DNA of 64,000 bases from Bacillus sp. Y1. GTDB taxonomy: Bacteria; Bacillota; Bacilli; Bacillales; Cytobacillaceae. A program made the position numbers and the translations under genes. Each line of letters starts with the position of its first letter. Position 1 is the stretch's first letter. The stretch is taken from assembly GCF_003586445.1 (NCBI RefSeq), contig NZ_CP030028.1, positions 4,106,501-4,170,500 of the forward strand, written 5' to 3'. Shown here in pieces: positions 26,512 to 35,615 of the stretch. The notes under the pieces are model-generated. The model had not been told where the DNA came from, made no database searches, and worked only from the letters and a program-made list of their open reading frames with translations.

Positions 26512-27699
26512 TTATCTAAGGACATTTTCTATTTTTCTAATTTCGTTCAATTCTTGATTTTCTATATTACCTACTAAATTTTTTCTCAAACTTATATCAT
26601 CAATTAATGACTTTACCTTTGAATAGATACCATTTTCTGAACAATTTACAATTAATCCATTAAATTCGTCCGTTATTTGCTCATAAGCTCCAACAAAGTT
26701 AGTAGTTATTATCGGCTTCCTTAAGCATTTTGCCTCTGCAAGGGTCAAACAATATCCCTCATGCCTTGAAGTTTGAACATATATATCACTTTTCAAAATA
26801 TACGGGTATGGATTTTGCATTGCTCCCAGCAGTAAGAAATCATTGTGTAGGCAGTACTTCTCAATTAATGATTCGTAAAACTTACGATCATTTCCCTCTC
26901 CAATACAGTACCATCTGATATTATATCCTTCGTTTTTCAAACGAAATAAAACCTTTATAGCAATATCCTGGCCTTTTTCCATTGACAGTCTACCTACCGT
27001 TACAATTTTAACTCCATCATATTCTTCATCGAATTTTATTGGCTTTTGAGCCAACTCTTTAATCTCACTAATTGGTACAATATTCGAAAATACTTCCACT
27101 TTTTTCTCAACAGAAGGTACTACTTCAATAAGGTTTAATAATCCCTGTTTTGAAACTACTCTTATTTTTTCGAATCTAGTATAAATTTTATTATATAATT
27201 TACTATTTATTTTGTGATTTCTTACATCAAAATGCACCCAAGCTATCTTTTTCCTAGCGTTAATTTTTTCTGCAATAAAAAAATCTATTATATCAGTTGG
27301 TCCCTGATATGCTATTGCTATATCATATTCTCCACTAATCTTAGGTATATCTCTCATAATAGTTTTATAGAATAAATATCTATTATTAAAATGCTTTGAA
27401 ACTAAATAAGAATAAATATATCTAATACCATCAATTATCCTTTTATTTCGAAGAAGATCATTGATAACATCGTATGGAGAATTCATTATAAGCGGCTTAA
27501 TCTTGCTAAACCAACCAACTTCTTCAACCTTTATTTCCTTAGGTATAGAACTTAAAAATCCGCCTTTTTTCTCCAACAAAAGGATAGTAATATCGTAATT
27601 TTCCCTTGGTATTACAGATAATAGTGCTAATAAAGATTTTTCAACACCACCAATATTCATACTTGTTAACATAAATAACACACTTTTTTTCAAAAGCAA
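26512..27699 (-). CDS. GT4-family glycosyltransferase (first of three paralogues)
   Basis: 395 aa, GT-B fold. The N-terminus LKKSVLFMLTSMNIGGVEKS has the acceptor-side glycine motif. Donor-site motifs are VTVGRLSMEKGQDIAIKVL, LLGAMQNPYPYILKSDIYVQ and TSRHEGYCLTLAEAKCLRKP (EX7E). The start codon is TTG; the second TTG two codons on is equally possible. It transfers a sugar to the growing repeat unit on the cytosolic side. It is closely similar to the next two genes, which points to tandem duplication. Confidence 0.88.
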   Translation of the reverse strand: MLLKKSVLFMLTSMNIGGVEKSLLALLSVIPRENYDITILLLEKKGGFLSSIPKEIKVEEVGWFSKIKPLIMNSPYDVINDLLRNKRIIDGIRYIYSYLVSKHFNNRYLFYKTIMRDIPKISGEYDIAIAYQGPTDIIDFFIAEKINARKKIAWVHFDVRNHKINSKLYNKIYTRFEKIRVVSKQGLLNLIEVVPSVEKKVEVFSNIVPISEIKELAQKPIKFDEEYDGVKIVTVGRLSMEKGQDIAIKVLFRLKNEGYNIRWYCIGEGNDRKFYESLIEKYCLHNDFLLLGAMQNPYPYILKSDIYVQTSRHEGYCLTLAEAKCLRKPIITTNFVGAYEQITDEFNGLIVNCSENGIYSKVKSLIDDISLRKNLVGNIENQELNEIRKIENVLR

Positions 27700-27768
27700 A
27701 TCACCACTGCTTCCTACTTAATATCTTATTATGGAATAAACCGTATTGCAGTCTGTCAGTTTATTTAA

Positions 27769-28884
27769 TTAGTAACTGACCTCTAAACTGTTTATCACTT
27801 TATTTATTTCAGCAACCAATTGCTCTGCATTGAATTCAACCACAACACCTCTATCAAAATCTTGTAACTGTTCTTTAGCTCCAGTAAAATTTGTACAAAT
27901 TATAGTATTATTAAAACATTTCGCTTCCGATAAGGTAATACAATATCCTTCATGACGGGATGGCTGAACATAAATATCACATTGCTTCATTAATGTGTAG
28001 GGATTATCCAAGGCACCTAACAATATAAAATCATTACTAAGATCATACTTATTGATTAATTCTTCATATTCTTTCCTTGAATTCCCATCCCCAACACAAT
28101 ACCACTTGACATTTTTCCCTTCAGCTTTAATTTGTAGCATAACCTGTATTGCTAAATCTTGGCCCTTTTCCCGACTCAAACGCCCTACTGTTAATATCCT
28201 GATTCCTTCAAAATCATCTATAAATCCTTGTCCCTTTTCAGCCATTTCTTTAACTAATTTATCTGAAACTATATTTATAAATTCATCAGTCATATCAGAA
28301 AATTCAGGAAGCAAACTAACAACCTTTTCTTTCCCCTCTTTTGATACCACAAAAATCTGATTAAACATTTTGTAATACTTTCTAGCAAAATATTTATTAA
28401 AACCTATTTTTGTAATATCAAAATGAATCCACTGTAATTTTTTTTCTGCTTTAACTTTTTTAACAATAAAATAGCTTATGAAGTCCATTGGGCCTGCATA
28501 AGCTACTGCTATATCATATGTGTGCTTAATAATTTCTACATCTCTCAATAAGTATTTATATAATAAACTTGTTTCTCCTGTAATTTTACTAATCAAGTAT
28601 ATATATAATAAAATTAATGCTCTTATAAGATACCCTTCTTTAAGAAGACTTAGAGCTGTATTTTGTATAGGCTCATTCAAAATCTTTTTCATAATCCTAT
28701 ACTCCCTTAACTCTTCTACCTTTACATACTCAGGAATAGAATTTAGAAATCCTCCCTTTTTTTCTAACATTAAAAAAGTTATATCATATTTTTCCTTAGG
28801 CATTTCTGCAATCATGTTTAATAGTGCTTTTTCAGTACCACCAATGTTCATATTAATAATCATAAAGAGAACACTCTTTTTCAC
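27769..28884 (-). CDS. GT4-family glycosyltransferase (second paralogue)
   Basis: 371 aa if it starts at the GTG of KKSVLFMIINMNIGGTEKA, which aligns with the start of the downstream paralogue; a TTG at 28917 would overlap the previous gene. Motifs: YDITFLMLEKKGGFLNSIP (nearly the same in its neighbour), LTVGRLSREKGQDLAIQVM, LGALDNPYTLMKQCDIYVQ and PSRHEGYCITLSEAK. No ribosome site clearly decides the start. Cytosolic glycosyltransferase for the exopolysaccharide repeat unit; sugar specificity unknown. Confidence 0.85.
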   Translation of the reverse strand: MKKSVLFMIINMNIGGTEKALLNMIAEMPKEKYDITFLMLEKKGGFLNSIPEYVKVEELREYRIMKKILNEPIQNTALSLLKEGYLIRALILLYIYLISKITGETSLLYKYLLRDVEIIKHTYDIAVAYAGPMDFISYFIVKKVKAEKKLQWIHFDITKIGFNKYFARKYYKMFNQIFVVSKEGKEKVVSLLPEFSDMTDEFINIVSDKLVKEMAEKGQGFIDDFEGIRILTVGRLSREKGQDLAIQVMLQIKAEGKNVKWYCVGDGNSRKEYEELINKYDLSNDFILLGALDNPYTLMKQCDIYVQPSRHEGYCITLSEAKCFNNTIICTNFTGAKEQLQDFDRGVVVEFNAEQLVAEINKVINSLEVSY

Positions 28885-28901
28885 GATAATCACATTCTTT
28901 C

Positions 28902-30092
28902 TTATCCTATTAAACAATAAAATTTAGCGATTTCTTCTTTATTCCCCTTTTTCTCACATTCCAGATACTTGGTTATTCTCTCATTTAATTCATTATCTAA
29001 AATTAGCCTCATGATACCTTCAAAGACATTCTTACTATCCATATCAACAACTAAGCCGTTTTTTTCATCGATCATCTGATTAAAAACAGCATCGAACTTA
29101 GTTGTTACAACTGGAGTATTTAGGATTCGTGCTTCTGCAATTGCTAGACCAAAACCTTCAAATCTTGATGTTTGAACATAAATGTTAGCCTTTTTAATAT
29201 ACGGGTATGGATTTGCCTTAACTCCAAGTAATACAAATTTGTCTACTAGACCATATTCTTTAATCTTTAGTCTAATCTCTTGTTCTAAAGGACCTTTCCC
29301 TAGTGCATACCATTTAAAGTTAATTCCTTTTTCATTTAACATTTTAGCAGCGTCTAAAGCAATATCATAACCTTTTTGATAGGCTAGTCTTCCGATTGTA
29401 AGTATTCTTAATCCATTAAACCCATCGTTATAACCATCTTCAATATCTGCCATTCTATTAATTAGTTCAGGGTTATTAATATCATATATCACCTCTACTT
29501 TTTCAGAGAGATGTGGAAAAGTTTCTAAAAATATTTCTTTGGTTGACTCGGAGACAGCAACAATTTTGTTATATGAATCATAATATCCCCTTTGAAATTG
29601 TTTATCACGATTTTCTAATCGGTAGCTAACGTTTACCCAAGCAAACTTTTTCTTTGCATTGACTTTTTCTGCTACATAGAAAGTTGGAATTCCTTGTGCA
29701 TAACTAATTGCAATATCATACTCTTTCTCACCATATTCAATTACTTTTGATGTTTTTTGCCAAAAAAGCCTTGCCTTTTGAGGGTTACTATATTTTTTTT
29801 TCCTTATCTCTAACGAGTAATTTAGTCTTGAAAATAGTTTTTTATACTCACCATTCTTCAATGTATATTTAATAGCCTTTACCAAATTAAGGCTTGAAAA
29901 AGTTGAATACTTAGATGGTGGCAGTATAGTAACTTCTTTAGGTACAAGATTTTCTAACAATCCCCCATGTCCAAATAGCATTAAGTCTACTGAGTAACTA
30001 GAATAGTCGAGTAACGATAATAAAGTTACTAAACTTTTTTCAGCTCCTGCACACTCAAGAGAATCTATTGCAATGAGAATTTTCTTTTTCAT
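28902..30092 (-). CDS. GT4-family glycosyltransferase (third paralogue)
   Basis: 396 aa. MKKKILIAIDSLECAGAEKS gives the N-terminal domain; ILTIGRLAYQKGYDIALDAA, LLGVKANPYPYIKKANIYVQ and TSRFEGFGLAIAEARILNTP (EX7E) are the donor domain. It shares YDIAISYAQG and AKKKFAWVNVSYR-type segments with the two following genes and with the gene at 36880-38079, so four enzymes here belong to one subfamily. A sugar transferase of the exopolysaccharide pathway; linkage unknown. Confidence 0.87.
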   Translation of the reverse strand: MKKKILIAIDSLECAGAEKSLVTLLSLLDYSSYSVDLMLFGHGGLLENLVPKEVTILPPSKYSTFSSLNLVKAIKYTLKNGEYKKLFSRLNYSLEIRKKKYSNPQKARLFWQKTSKVIEYGEKEYDIAISYAQGIPTFYVAEKVNAKKKFAWVNVSYRLENRDKQFQRGYYDSYNKIVAVSESTKEIFLETFPHLSEKVEVIYDINNPELINRMADIEDGYNDGFNGLRILTIGRLAYQKGYDIALDAAKMLNEKGINFKWYALGKGPLEQEIRLKIKEYGLVDKFVLLGVKANPYPYIKKANIYVQTSRFEGFGLAIAEARILNTPVVTTKFDAVFNQMIDEKNGLVVDMDSKNVFEGIMRLILDNELNERITKYLECEKKGNKEEIAKFYCLIG

Positions 30093-30130
30093 TTAATAGC
30101 CACCTTCCTTCACCTTTATTAAAACAACTT

Positions 30131-30562
30131 TTATATAACCTTTTCTTTTGGTTTAATTTTTTCTTTTAAGCTCGTAGACGATACCCCTAACGTATACGGA
30201 AAGTAAACAATTTCTACTCCTACTTGCTTAAATTTTTTTTCCATATCATTAAAAAGAGGATCACCTTTCCAGTCATCCCCAACAAACATAGCATTAAATT
30301 TTAAATTCTCCCAGGCGTCAAACTTATTCCTATGTGTTTGTGGGACTACTAAATCTACATATTTTATTCCCTCTACAATTTGCATTCTCTCACCATGTGG
30401 AATGACTGGGAGTTTGTTTTTGTACATTTGAACCAATTCATCTGTACTTACTCCAACAATTAAATATTCACAATGTTCCTTTGCTCTTTTTAATATATTT
30501 AAGTGTCCAACATGAAATAAATCAAACACCCCGGTTGTATATCCTACTTTGTATTTTTTCAT
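30131..30562 (-). CDS. tagD: glycerol-3-phosphate cytidylyltransferase
   Basis: 143 aa from the ATG at 30562, preceded by GGAGGAAAGCTG; the longer frame begins inside the previous gene. Nucleotidyltransferase motifs: TTGVFDLFHVGHLNILKRA (HxGH), VGVSTDEL and the closing SSTSLKEKI. It makes CDP-glycerol from CTP and glycerol-3-phosphate, the donor for poly- or mono-glycerolphosphate transfer. It lies directly after a CDP-glycerol glycerophosphotransferase-type gene (41-base overlap), so the pair probably adds glycerol phosphate to the exopolysaccharide. Housekeeping tagD is expected elsewhere. Confidence 0.92.
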   Translation of the reverse strand: MKKYKVGYTTGVFDLFHVGHLNILKRAKEHCEYLIVGVSTDELVQMYKNKLPVIPHGERMQIVEGIKYVDLVVPQTHRNKFDAWENLKFNAMFVGDDWKGDPLFNDMEKKFKQVGVEIVYFPYTLGVSSTSLKEKIKPKEKVI

Positions 30563-31724
30563 CAGCTTTCCTCCATTCTTTCTCAAAACAAACTCGATAT
30601 ATTCTTTCCCATATCAGTGCACTCGCTTTCCCTGATTCAAATGAACCTACACTTTGTAGGAAATTTTTAACCGAATCCTTATAATTTTCATTATTAAATT
30701 GATGAATAATCACATTGAGTTCTACATTGTTAGTGGCTGCTTTAAATGGCAGTTCCAAAATGTCAAAATATAATTTTCTGTCCTGTTGGGTGTAGTCAAT
30801 AATATCAGGTACATATAAGAAGCAAGGTCTATTTGTAACAGCAAAGTCAAACATTAATGAAGAATAATCAGTTATTAGTAGATCAGAAATACTTAACAAC
30901 TCTTGAATATCATCATAACTTGTTACATCCAGTACTTTATCTTCGAGAAGCAATTGACTGGATTTTGCAATTAAATGTGGGTGTAGTTTTACTAAACATA
31001 TCCACGCTGATCCAAACTTTTCTTCCAATGATTTTATTAATTGCTTGTAATCAATGTCGTATACTGATAAATCATTTTGCTTTCTAAAGGTTGGAGCATA
31101 CAAGACTACTTGAATATCGTCGGATATATTTAAACTTTCTCTAATCTTTTTGCTTCGCTCTGAATTGTGATGAAAAAGAATATCATTTCTAGGTGTACCA
31201 ATCTCAAATATTTCTCCACCATACCAAAAGGCTTTTTTAAAAATTTCGGTACTTGAATCACAACCTGATAAAAGCAGGTCACATTTCAATGAATCTTTTT
31301 TTGCCATTTTCACGTAATTTTTGGGTAAGGACTCTTCTGCATCCTTTTCAATTTGCTTTAATCTAAGGGAACTGTGCCAGGTTTGTATATAATATTGATT
31401 CTTCCTTTTTACAAAATGTTCGGTTGTGCGAAAATTAGTAATAATTATTTTTGAAGTGCACAATTCGTAAAAATATCGCAAACTCATAGTCTTTACTTTT
31501 CTAACACCTGTAATATTGACTCTACTTGGATTATTAAAAGCCCAAACTATATCAAATTCCCTCTTGAAGTCACTCTTCATGGCATACTCAGTTATGTATT
31601 TTGGATTACAACCATACTGGCTTCCATAATAACTAAATAGGAATATCTTATTTTTTTTTATAGGGAATAAATTAAATAAATTGATAAGTACCAAGGTAAT
31701 ATAATTTTTAAGATTTTCAGTCAT
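30522..31724 (-). CDS. CDP-glycerol:polyol glycerophosphotransferase (TagB/TagF-like)
   Basis: 400 aa from the ATG at 31724, with GGGTGG upstream at the end of the previous gene. Family motifs: YYIQTWHSSLRLKQIEKDAE (catalytic-site His), LLSGCDSSTEIFKKAFWY, IFEIGTPRNDIL, VVLYAPTFR and LLITDYSSLMFDFAVTNRP (donor-binding). The short length and absence of a tandem-repeat N-terminus suggest a single glycerol-phosphate transfer rather than polymerisation. It uses the CDP-glycerol made by the tagD product encoded next. Confidence 0.88.
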   Translation of the reverse strand: MTENLKNYITLVLINLFNLFPIKKNKIFLFSYYGSQYGCNPKYITEYAMKSDFKREFDIVWAFNNPSRVNITGVRKVKTMSLRYFYELCTSKIIITNFRTTEHFVKRKNQYYIQTWHSSLRLKQIEKDAEESLPKNYVKMAKKDSLKCDLLLSGCDSSTEIFKKAFWYGGEIFEIGTPRNDILFHHNSERSKKIRESLNISDDIQVVLYAPTFRKQNDLSVYDIDYKQLIKSLEEKFGSAWICLVKLHPHLIAKSSQLLLEDKVLDVTSYDDIQELLSISDLLITDYSSLMFDFAVTNRPCFLYVPDIIDYTQQDRKLYFDILELPFKAATNNVELNVIIHQFNNENYKDSVKNFLQSVGSFESGKASALIWERIYRVCFEKEWRKADEKIQSRIYNRGV

Positions 31725-31725
31725 G

Positions 31726-32781
31726 CTAACCACCCTTTATTATCTCCCTCGGCTTTATAATCATTTTCACTAACTCTTTAGACTCAGGAACAAACTTTAA
31801 CATCCTTAATGCTTTCATTACTGCCAATGGAAATAGAGTTAAATAAGGTTTAATTAAGAATAACCTTAGTTGAAGATTTAGCATTTTATCCCCTTTTAGA
31901 GCTTTTAATAAAAACGGATGCTTATTCCTTATATACGTCTCTATTTGTTTTTTATGTTTACCATCTCTATCTAACTCTCTGTTTACTAATATAAGATGGT
32001 AATGAGTTAAGCTTGCTTTAAAAATTGTTACGAGAGATTCATGAAGTAAATAGGGATAATGTTTTTCAATAAATTCATGTCTTTCTTTTAGTCCCTCAAG
32101 AATATCTAAATTCCTAATCGTATACGTTGCAACAATACTATCGTTTCTCTGATAGTAATAATACATAGGTTCATGTAAAATCACATACCTCTCTACTCGT
32201 TGCATTACCTTGTGTGCCCAAAAGACATCTTCAAAGAGAACGCCTTTTTTAAATGGAAGATCTCGGACTAGTTTAGTTTTATAAAGTTTTCCCCAAGCAA
32301 AATTCTTCACAATATCATTTTTAACTAACTCTCTCATTAACTCACTATTGGAAAAAGAAATAATCTCACTATCACTATTATAGAATCGATTGTCATAAAG
32401 CATATAATCATCATAAGCGTAGTAAAATGATGTCTGTACTATGTCTGCCTGTTTTGATTTACTTGTAGTGACTAACCTTTGAATAAAATCTTTTTCTATC
32501 CAGTCATCGCTGTCTACAAAAATGACATACTCACCACTAACAATCTCCATTCCTACGTTTCTAGCATCAGACAAACCACCATTTTCTTTATGAATAGTAA
32601 TAACTCTATTATCTTTCTTTTCATACTCATTAATAATCTCGCCACAATTATCTGGGGAACCATCATTAACAAGAATGACCTCTAAATCTTCATAAGATTG
32701 TTTTAAAATGCTATTTATACATCTATGAATATATTTCTCTACCTTATATATTGGAACAATTACACTTACTTTCTCCTTCAT
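31726..32781 (-). CDS. GT2-family glycosyltransferase (EpsJ-like)
   Basis: 351 aa, GT-A fold. SVIVPIYKVEKYIHRCINSI opens the domain, LVNDGSPDNCGEI and VDSDDWIEKDFIQRL (DxD) bind the nucleotide sugar and metal, and ENGGLSDARNVGMEI is the usual middle motif. The C-terminal half is basic with a membrane-associating look (LRLFLIKPYLTLFPLAVMKA). It fits the EpsJ/capsular transferases of Bacillus. Located 25 bases after the sinR homologue. Confidence 0.87.
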   Translation of the reverse strand: MKEKVSVIVPIYKVEKYIHRCINSILKQSYEDLEVILVNDGSPDNCGEIINEYEKKDNRVITIHKENGGLSDARNVGMEIVSGEYVIFVDSDDWIEKDFIQRLVTTSKSKQADIVQTSFYYAYDDYMLYDNRFYNSDSEIISFSNSELMRELVKNDIVKNFAWGKLYKTKLVRDLPFKKGVLFEDVFWAHKVMQRVERYVILHEPMYYYYQRNDSIVATYTIRNLDILEGLKERHEFIEKHYPYLLHESLVTIFKASLTHYHLILVNRELDRDGKHKKQIETYIRNKHPFLLKALKGDKMLNLQLRLFLIKPYLTLFPLAVMKALRMLKFVPESKELVKMIIKPREIIKGG

Positions 32782-32806
32782 CCTACCGCCTACTTTATTT
32801 CATTTA

Positions 32807-33154
32807 CTATTTATTTTTTGATTCCTGTAAGTTTTGCCACTTAATAAAATCAAGTAACATTTTATATTCTTGTATTTGGTCCTTTTCCACCCCTGAGTCT
32901 CTTAATTCTCTAACGAAGTCGACCCATTCACTGTCTAATTGGGGTCCTTTTACATCATTACCTGTTCCCAGCAATTCCTTTAAATCTACTTCTAGAACGG
33001 AGGCAATTTTTTCAATGACATTTATTGAGGGATTTTGATTTAAATTTCTTTCAATATTACTAAGGTATGATTTGGCTATTCCGGCTCGGTCTGCAAGTTC
33101 TGTTAAAGTAAGTCCTCTTCTTTTTCGAATTTCGTATATATTTTTCCCTATCAT
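32807..33154 (-). CDS. sinR: SinR-type biofilm repressor inside the eps operon
   Basis: 115 aa, close to the 111 aa of B. subtilis SinR. An N-terminal XRE helix-turn-helix (MIGKNIYEIRKRRGLTLTEL, then AGIAKSYLSNIERNLNQNPS) is followed by the C-terminal oligomerisation/SinI-binding domain (QLDSEWVDFVRELRDSGVEK, then a helix ending FIKWQ). Both parts match SinR in order and length. SinR represses matrix genes through GTTCTYT sites. Three operons of this window carry such sites. No sinI-like gene lies next to it, and its place as a distal gene of the eps run means it would be under its own control. A paralogue elsewhere in the genome is possible. Confidence 0.9.
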   Translation of the reverse strand: MIGKNIYEIRKRRGLTLTELADRAGIAKSYLSNIERNLNQNPSINVIEKIASVLEVDLKELLGTGNDVKGPQLDSEWVDFVRELRDSGVEKDQIQEYKMLLDFIKWQNLQESKNK

Positions 33155-33168
33155 TATTTATACCCCGT

Positions 33169-34350
33169 TTATCCGTATTGTTGAACTTTATCACATCCAA
33201 GGTTAACGGATTTGATACATTCAACTACTCTTTCAAATTCATCATTAGACATATTTGATCCTGATGGAAGACACATTCCCGACTCGAATAATTGATCCGA
33301 AACACTATATGTTTCATGATGTGGATAATATTTGATCCCTCTAAATAAAGGTTGCAAATGAAGTGGCTTCCAAACAGGTCGGGCCTCTATATTCTCCATA
33401 TTCATTATTTCTAAAATTCGATTCACATTTACTCCAGATTCCCTTTCATCTACAGTAATGGCTGTTAACCAACGATTAGACATAGTGTCCTTTAATTCAG
33501 GCATAAAATAAATTCCAGGTAGCGTACCTAGCTCTTGCTGATATTTAGAAAATACTCTTCTTCTGGCTTGTACTCGATCATCTAGTACCTCTAATTGCCC
33601 TCTACCTATACCTGCTAATATATTACTCATTCGATAGTTATAACCCATAGCACTATGTTGGTAATGCGGAGCAAGATCTCTAGCCTGTGTTGCTAAGAAT
33701 CTTGCTCGACTTAACGCTTCGAGATCATCCGAAACTAACATACCACCGCCTGAAGTGGTAATGATCTTGTTGCCATTAAATGAGTAAATACCGAACTTAC
33801 CAAACGTCCCACTGGGTCTTCCTTTATAGGTTGCTCCTAGTGATTCCGCAGCATCTTCAATTATAGGGACATCGTATTTTTCACAAATGGCTACTAATTC
33901 ATCCATTTTGGCACTTTGACCATAAAGGTTAACGACAATTACCGCCTTGGGCATTTTTCCTTCAAGCTTGGCGTCTCTAAATGCTCGTTCAAGTGCAATC
34001 GGAGACATATTCCAAGTATCTGGTTCTGAGTCAATAAATACTGGTTCTGCACCTTGATAAAGAATTGGATTGGCACTTGCCACAAACGTAAGAGTGGAAC
34101 AAAACACGAGATCTCCTTTACACACATTTAATAAAGAAAGAGCCAAATGTATGGCAGCTGTACCTGAACTAACAGCCACCGCTCCACTGGTTCCAACGTA
34201 TTCGGCAAGTTCTTTTTCAAAGGCATCTACATTTGGTCCTAAAGGGGCAATCCAGTTCGTATCTATTGCCTCCTGAATATACTTCGCTTCATTTCCAGAA
34301 AGATGAGGAGGTGATAGGAAAACTCGACTTTTCTTTACTGAAGGAATCAT
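33169..34350 (-). CDS. epsN: pyridoxal-phosphate sugar aminotransferase (EpsN homologue)
   Basis: 393 aa, DegT/DnrJ/EryC1 family. SPPHLSGNEAKYIQEAIDTN opens the protein, then AVSSGTAAIHLALSLL and IEDAAESLGATYKGRPSG, with the PLP-binding Lys in FNGNKIITTSGGGM. It should convert the UDP-4-keto-6-deoxy sugar made by the EpsC-type enzyme into the 4-amino sugar, on the way to UDP-N,N'-diacetylbacillosamine. Gene order L-M-N is the same as in B. subtilis, and the previous gene stops one base upstream. Confidence 0.92.
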   Translation of the reverse strand: MIPSVKKSRVFLSPPHLSGNEAKYIQEAIDTNWIAPLGPNVDAFEKELAEYVGTSGAVAVSSGTAAIHLALSLLNVCKGDLVFCSTLTFVASANPILYQGAEPVFIDSEPDTWNMSPIALERAFRDAKLEGKMPKAVIVVNLYGQSAKMDELVAICEKYDVPIIEDAAESLGATYKGRPSGTFGKFGIYSFNGNKIITTSGGGMLVSDDLEALSRARFLATQARDLAPHYQHSAMGYNYRMSNILAGIGRGQLEVLDDRVQARRRVFSKYQQELGTLPGIYFMPELKDTMSNRWLTAITVDERESGVNVNRILEIMNMENIEARPVWKPLHLQPLFRGIKYYPHHETYSVSDQLFESGMCLPSGSNMSNDEFERVVECIKSVNLGCDKVQQYG

Positions 34351-34995
34351 TTATACACCCTCTATCAGTTGTAGTTTTATTACTTTTGCAGGGACACCAA
34401 CAGCTGTACTAGATGGAGGTATTGATTTTATCACTGTTGCACCAGCACCGATGGTGGACCACTCCCCAATTTCTATGTTGGGGATTACTGAAGCTCCAGC
34501 ACCAATATGAACTCCCTCTTCAACTTTTACTGCACCAGTTAAGGTGGCATGTGGAGATATGTGAACATAATTTGAAATATGATTATCGTGCTCAATGATT
34601 GCAGATGTATTTATAATTGTATGTTTACCAATATACGAATCTGCATTTATTACTGATTGAGGCATAACGACTGTCCCCACACCAATGGTTACACTAGGAC
34701 TAATCCATGCTGTCGGATGAATGAGTGTTGCATAACATTCATCTTGGACACTTAATCTATTAACAATATCCTTTCGAATCCTGTTATTCCCAATGGCGAT
34801 AATAAACTTTATATCTGGATGAATTCGTAGAAGCTGGTTTGCCGAATCGATTGGACCCATATAAATAGCATCTTTAAAAGTTAGACTTGTGTATCTATCA
34901 TCCAAAAAGGCTATAATTTGATTTTTTTCATTTAACCGAATCAAATCCAGAATGACCTTGCTATGTCCTCCCGCTCCAACAACTGCTAGTTTCAT
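34351..34995 (-). CDS. epsM: sugar O/N-acetyltransferase, PglD type (EpsM homologue)
   Basis: 214 aa. An N-terminal Rossmann-like nucleotide-sugar domain (VVGAGGHSKVILDLI) is followed by a left-handed beta-helix with hexapeptide repeats (GVGTVVMPQSVINADSYIGK, VEEGVHIGAGASVIPNIEIG, STIGAGATVIKSI). The catalytic His is in IIEHDNHI. It should acetylate the 4-amino group of the bacillosamine precursor with acetyl-CoA. It overlaps the sugar-transferase gene by four bases. Confidence 0.92.
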   Translation of the reverse strand: MKLAVVGAGGHSKVILDLIRLNEKNQIIAFLDDRYTSLTFKDAIYMGPIDSANQLLRIHPDIKFIIAIGNNRIRKDIVNRLSVQDECYATLIHPTAWISPSVTIGVGTVVMPQSVINADSYIGKHTIINTSAIIEHDNHISNYVHISPHATLTGAVKVEEGVHIGAGASVIPNIEIGEWSTIGAGATVIKSIPPSSTAVGVPAKVIKLQLIEGV

Positions 34996-35603
34996 CCATG
35001 TCCTCCTTCAACTGTTTTTGTTCCCTTAAAGGGTTCTACCGTTGCGACTCCTCTTTGAGTAATCCCTTCGGTTTTAATTACCTTTTTAATGGTAATCAAT
35101 AATATTTTTAGGTCCAGCCATAACGAACGGTTGTTCACGTACCAAACATCAAGCTTAAACTTATCTTCCCAACTAATTGCATTCCTACCATTTACTTGGG
35201 CCCAACCTGTTATACCTGGGCGAACTAAATGGCGTTTGGCCTGTTCTTCTGTGTATAACGGTAAGTATTCCATTAATAAGGGCCTTGGACCAACAAGGCT
35301 TATGTCTCCTTTAATTACATTCAGTAACTGCGGTAATTCATCCAGGCTGTACCTTCTTAAGGTCGCTCCAAAAGGAGTTAGGCGAATACGGTCAGAAAAT
35401 AAATTACCCATGCTGTCTGTCGCATCAGTCATTGTTCGAAACTTATAGAGATAAAATGGTTTACCCTCTAAACCAGGGCGTTGTTGCTTAAAAAGAATAG
35501 GTGACCCTAGCTTTATTCTTACTAAGAGGGCAACAACCAGCATGACTGGTAAAAGTAAAATAAATATCATTACTCCATAAATGAGATCAAGACATCTTTT
35601 CAC
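34992..35603 (-). CDS. epsL: undecaprenyl-phosphate sugar-1-phosphate transferase (EpsL homologue)
   Basis: 203 aa, the short form of the bacterial sugar-transferase family (PglC-like monotopic). One N-terminal hydrophobic segment (FILLLPVMLVVALLV), then KQQRPGLEGKPFYLYKFRTM, RLTPFGATLRRYSLDELPQL (catalytic Asp-Glu) and GDISLVGPRPLLMEYL. It should start repeat-unit assembly by moving the diacetylbacillosamine-1-phosphate (made by EpsC, EpsN, EpsM) to undecaprenyl phosphate. Confidence 0.93.
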   Translation of the reverse strand: MKRCLDLIYGVMIFILLLPVMLVVALLVRIKLGSPILFKQQRPGLEGKPFYLYKFRTMTDATDSMGNLFSDRIRLTPFGATLRRYSLDELPQLLNVIKGDISLVGPRPLLMEYLPLYTEEQAKRHLVRPGITGWAQVNGRNAISWEDKFKLDVWYVNNRSLWLDLKILLITIKKVIKTEGITQRGVATVEPFKGTKTVEGGHG

Positions 35604-35615
35604 GTTTCCTACTCC

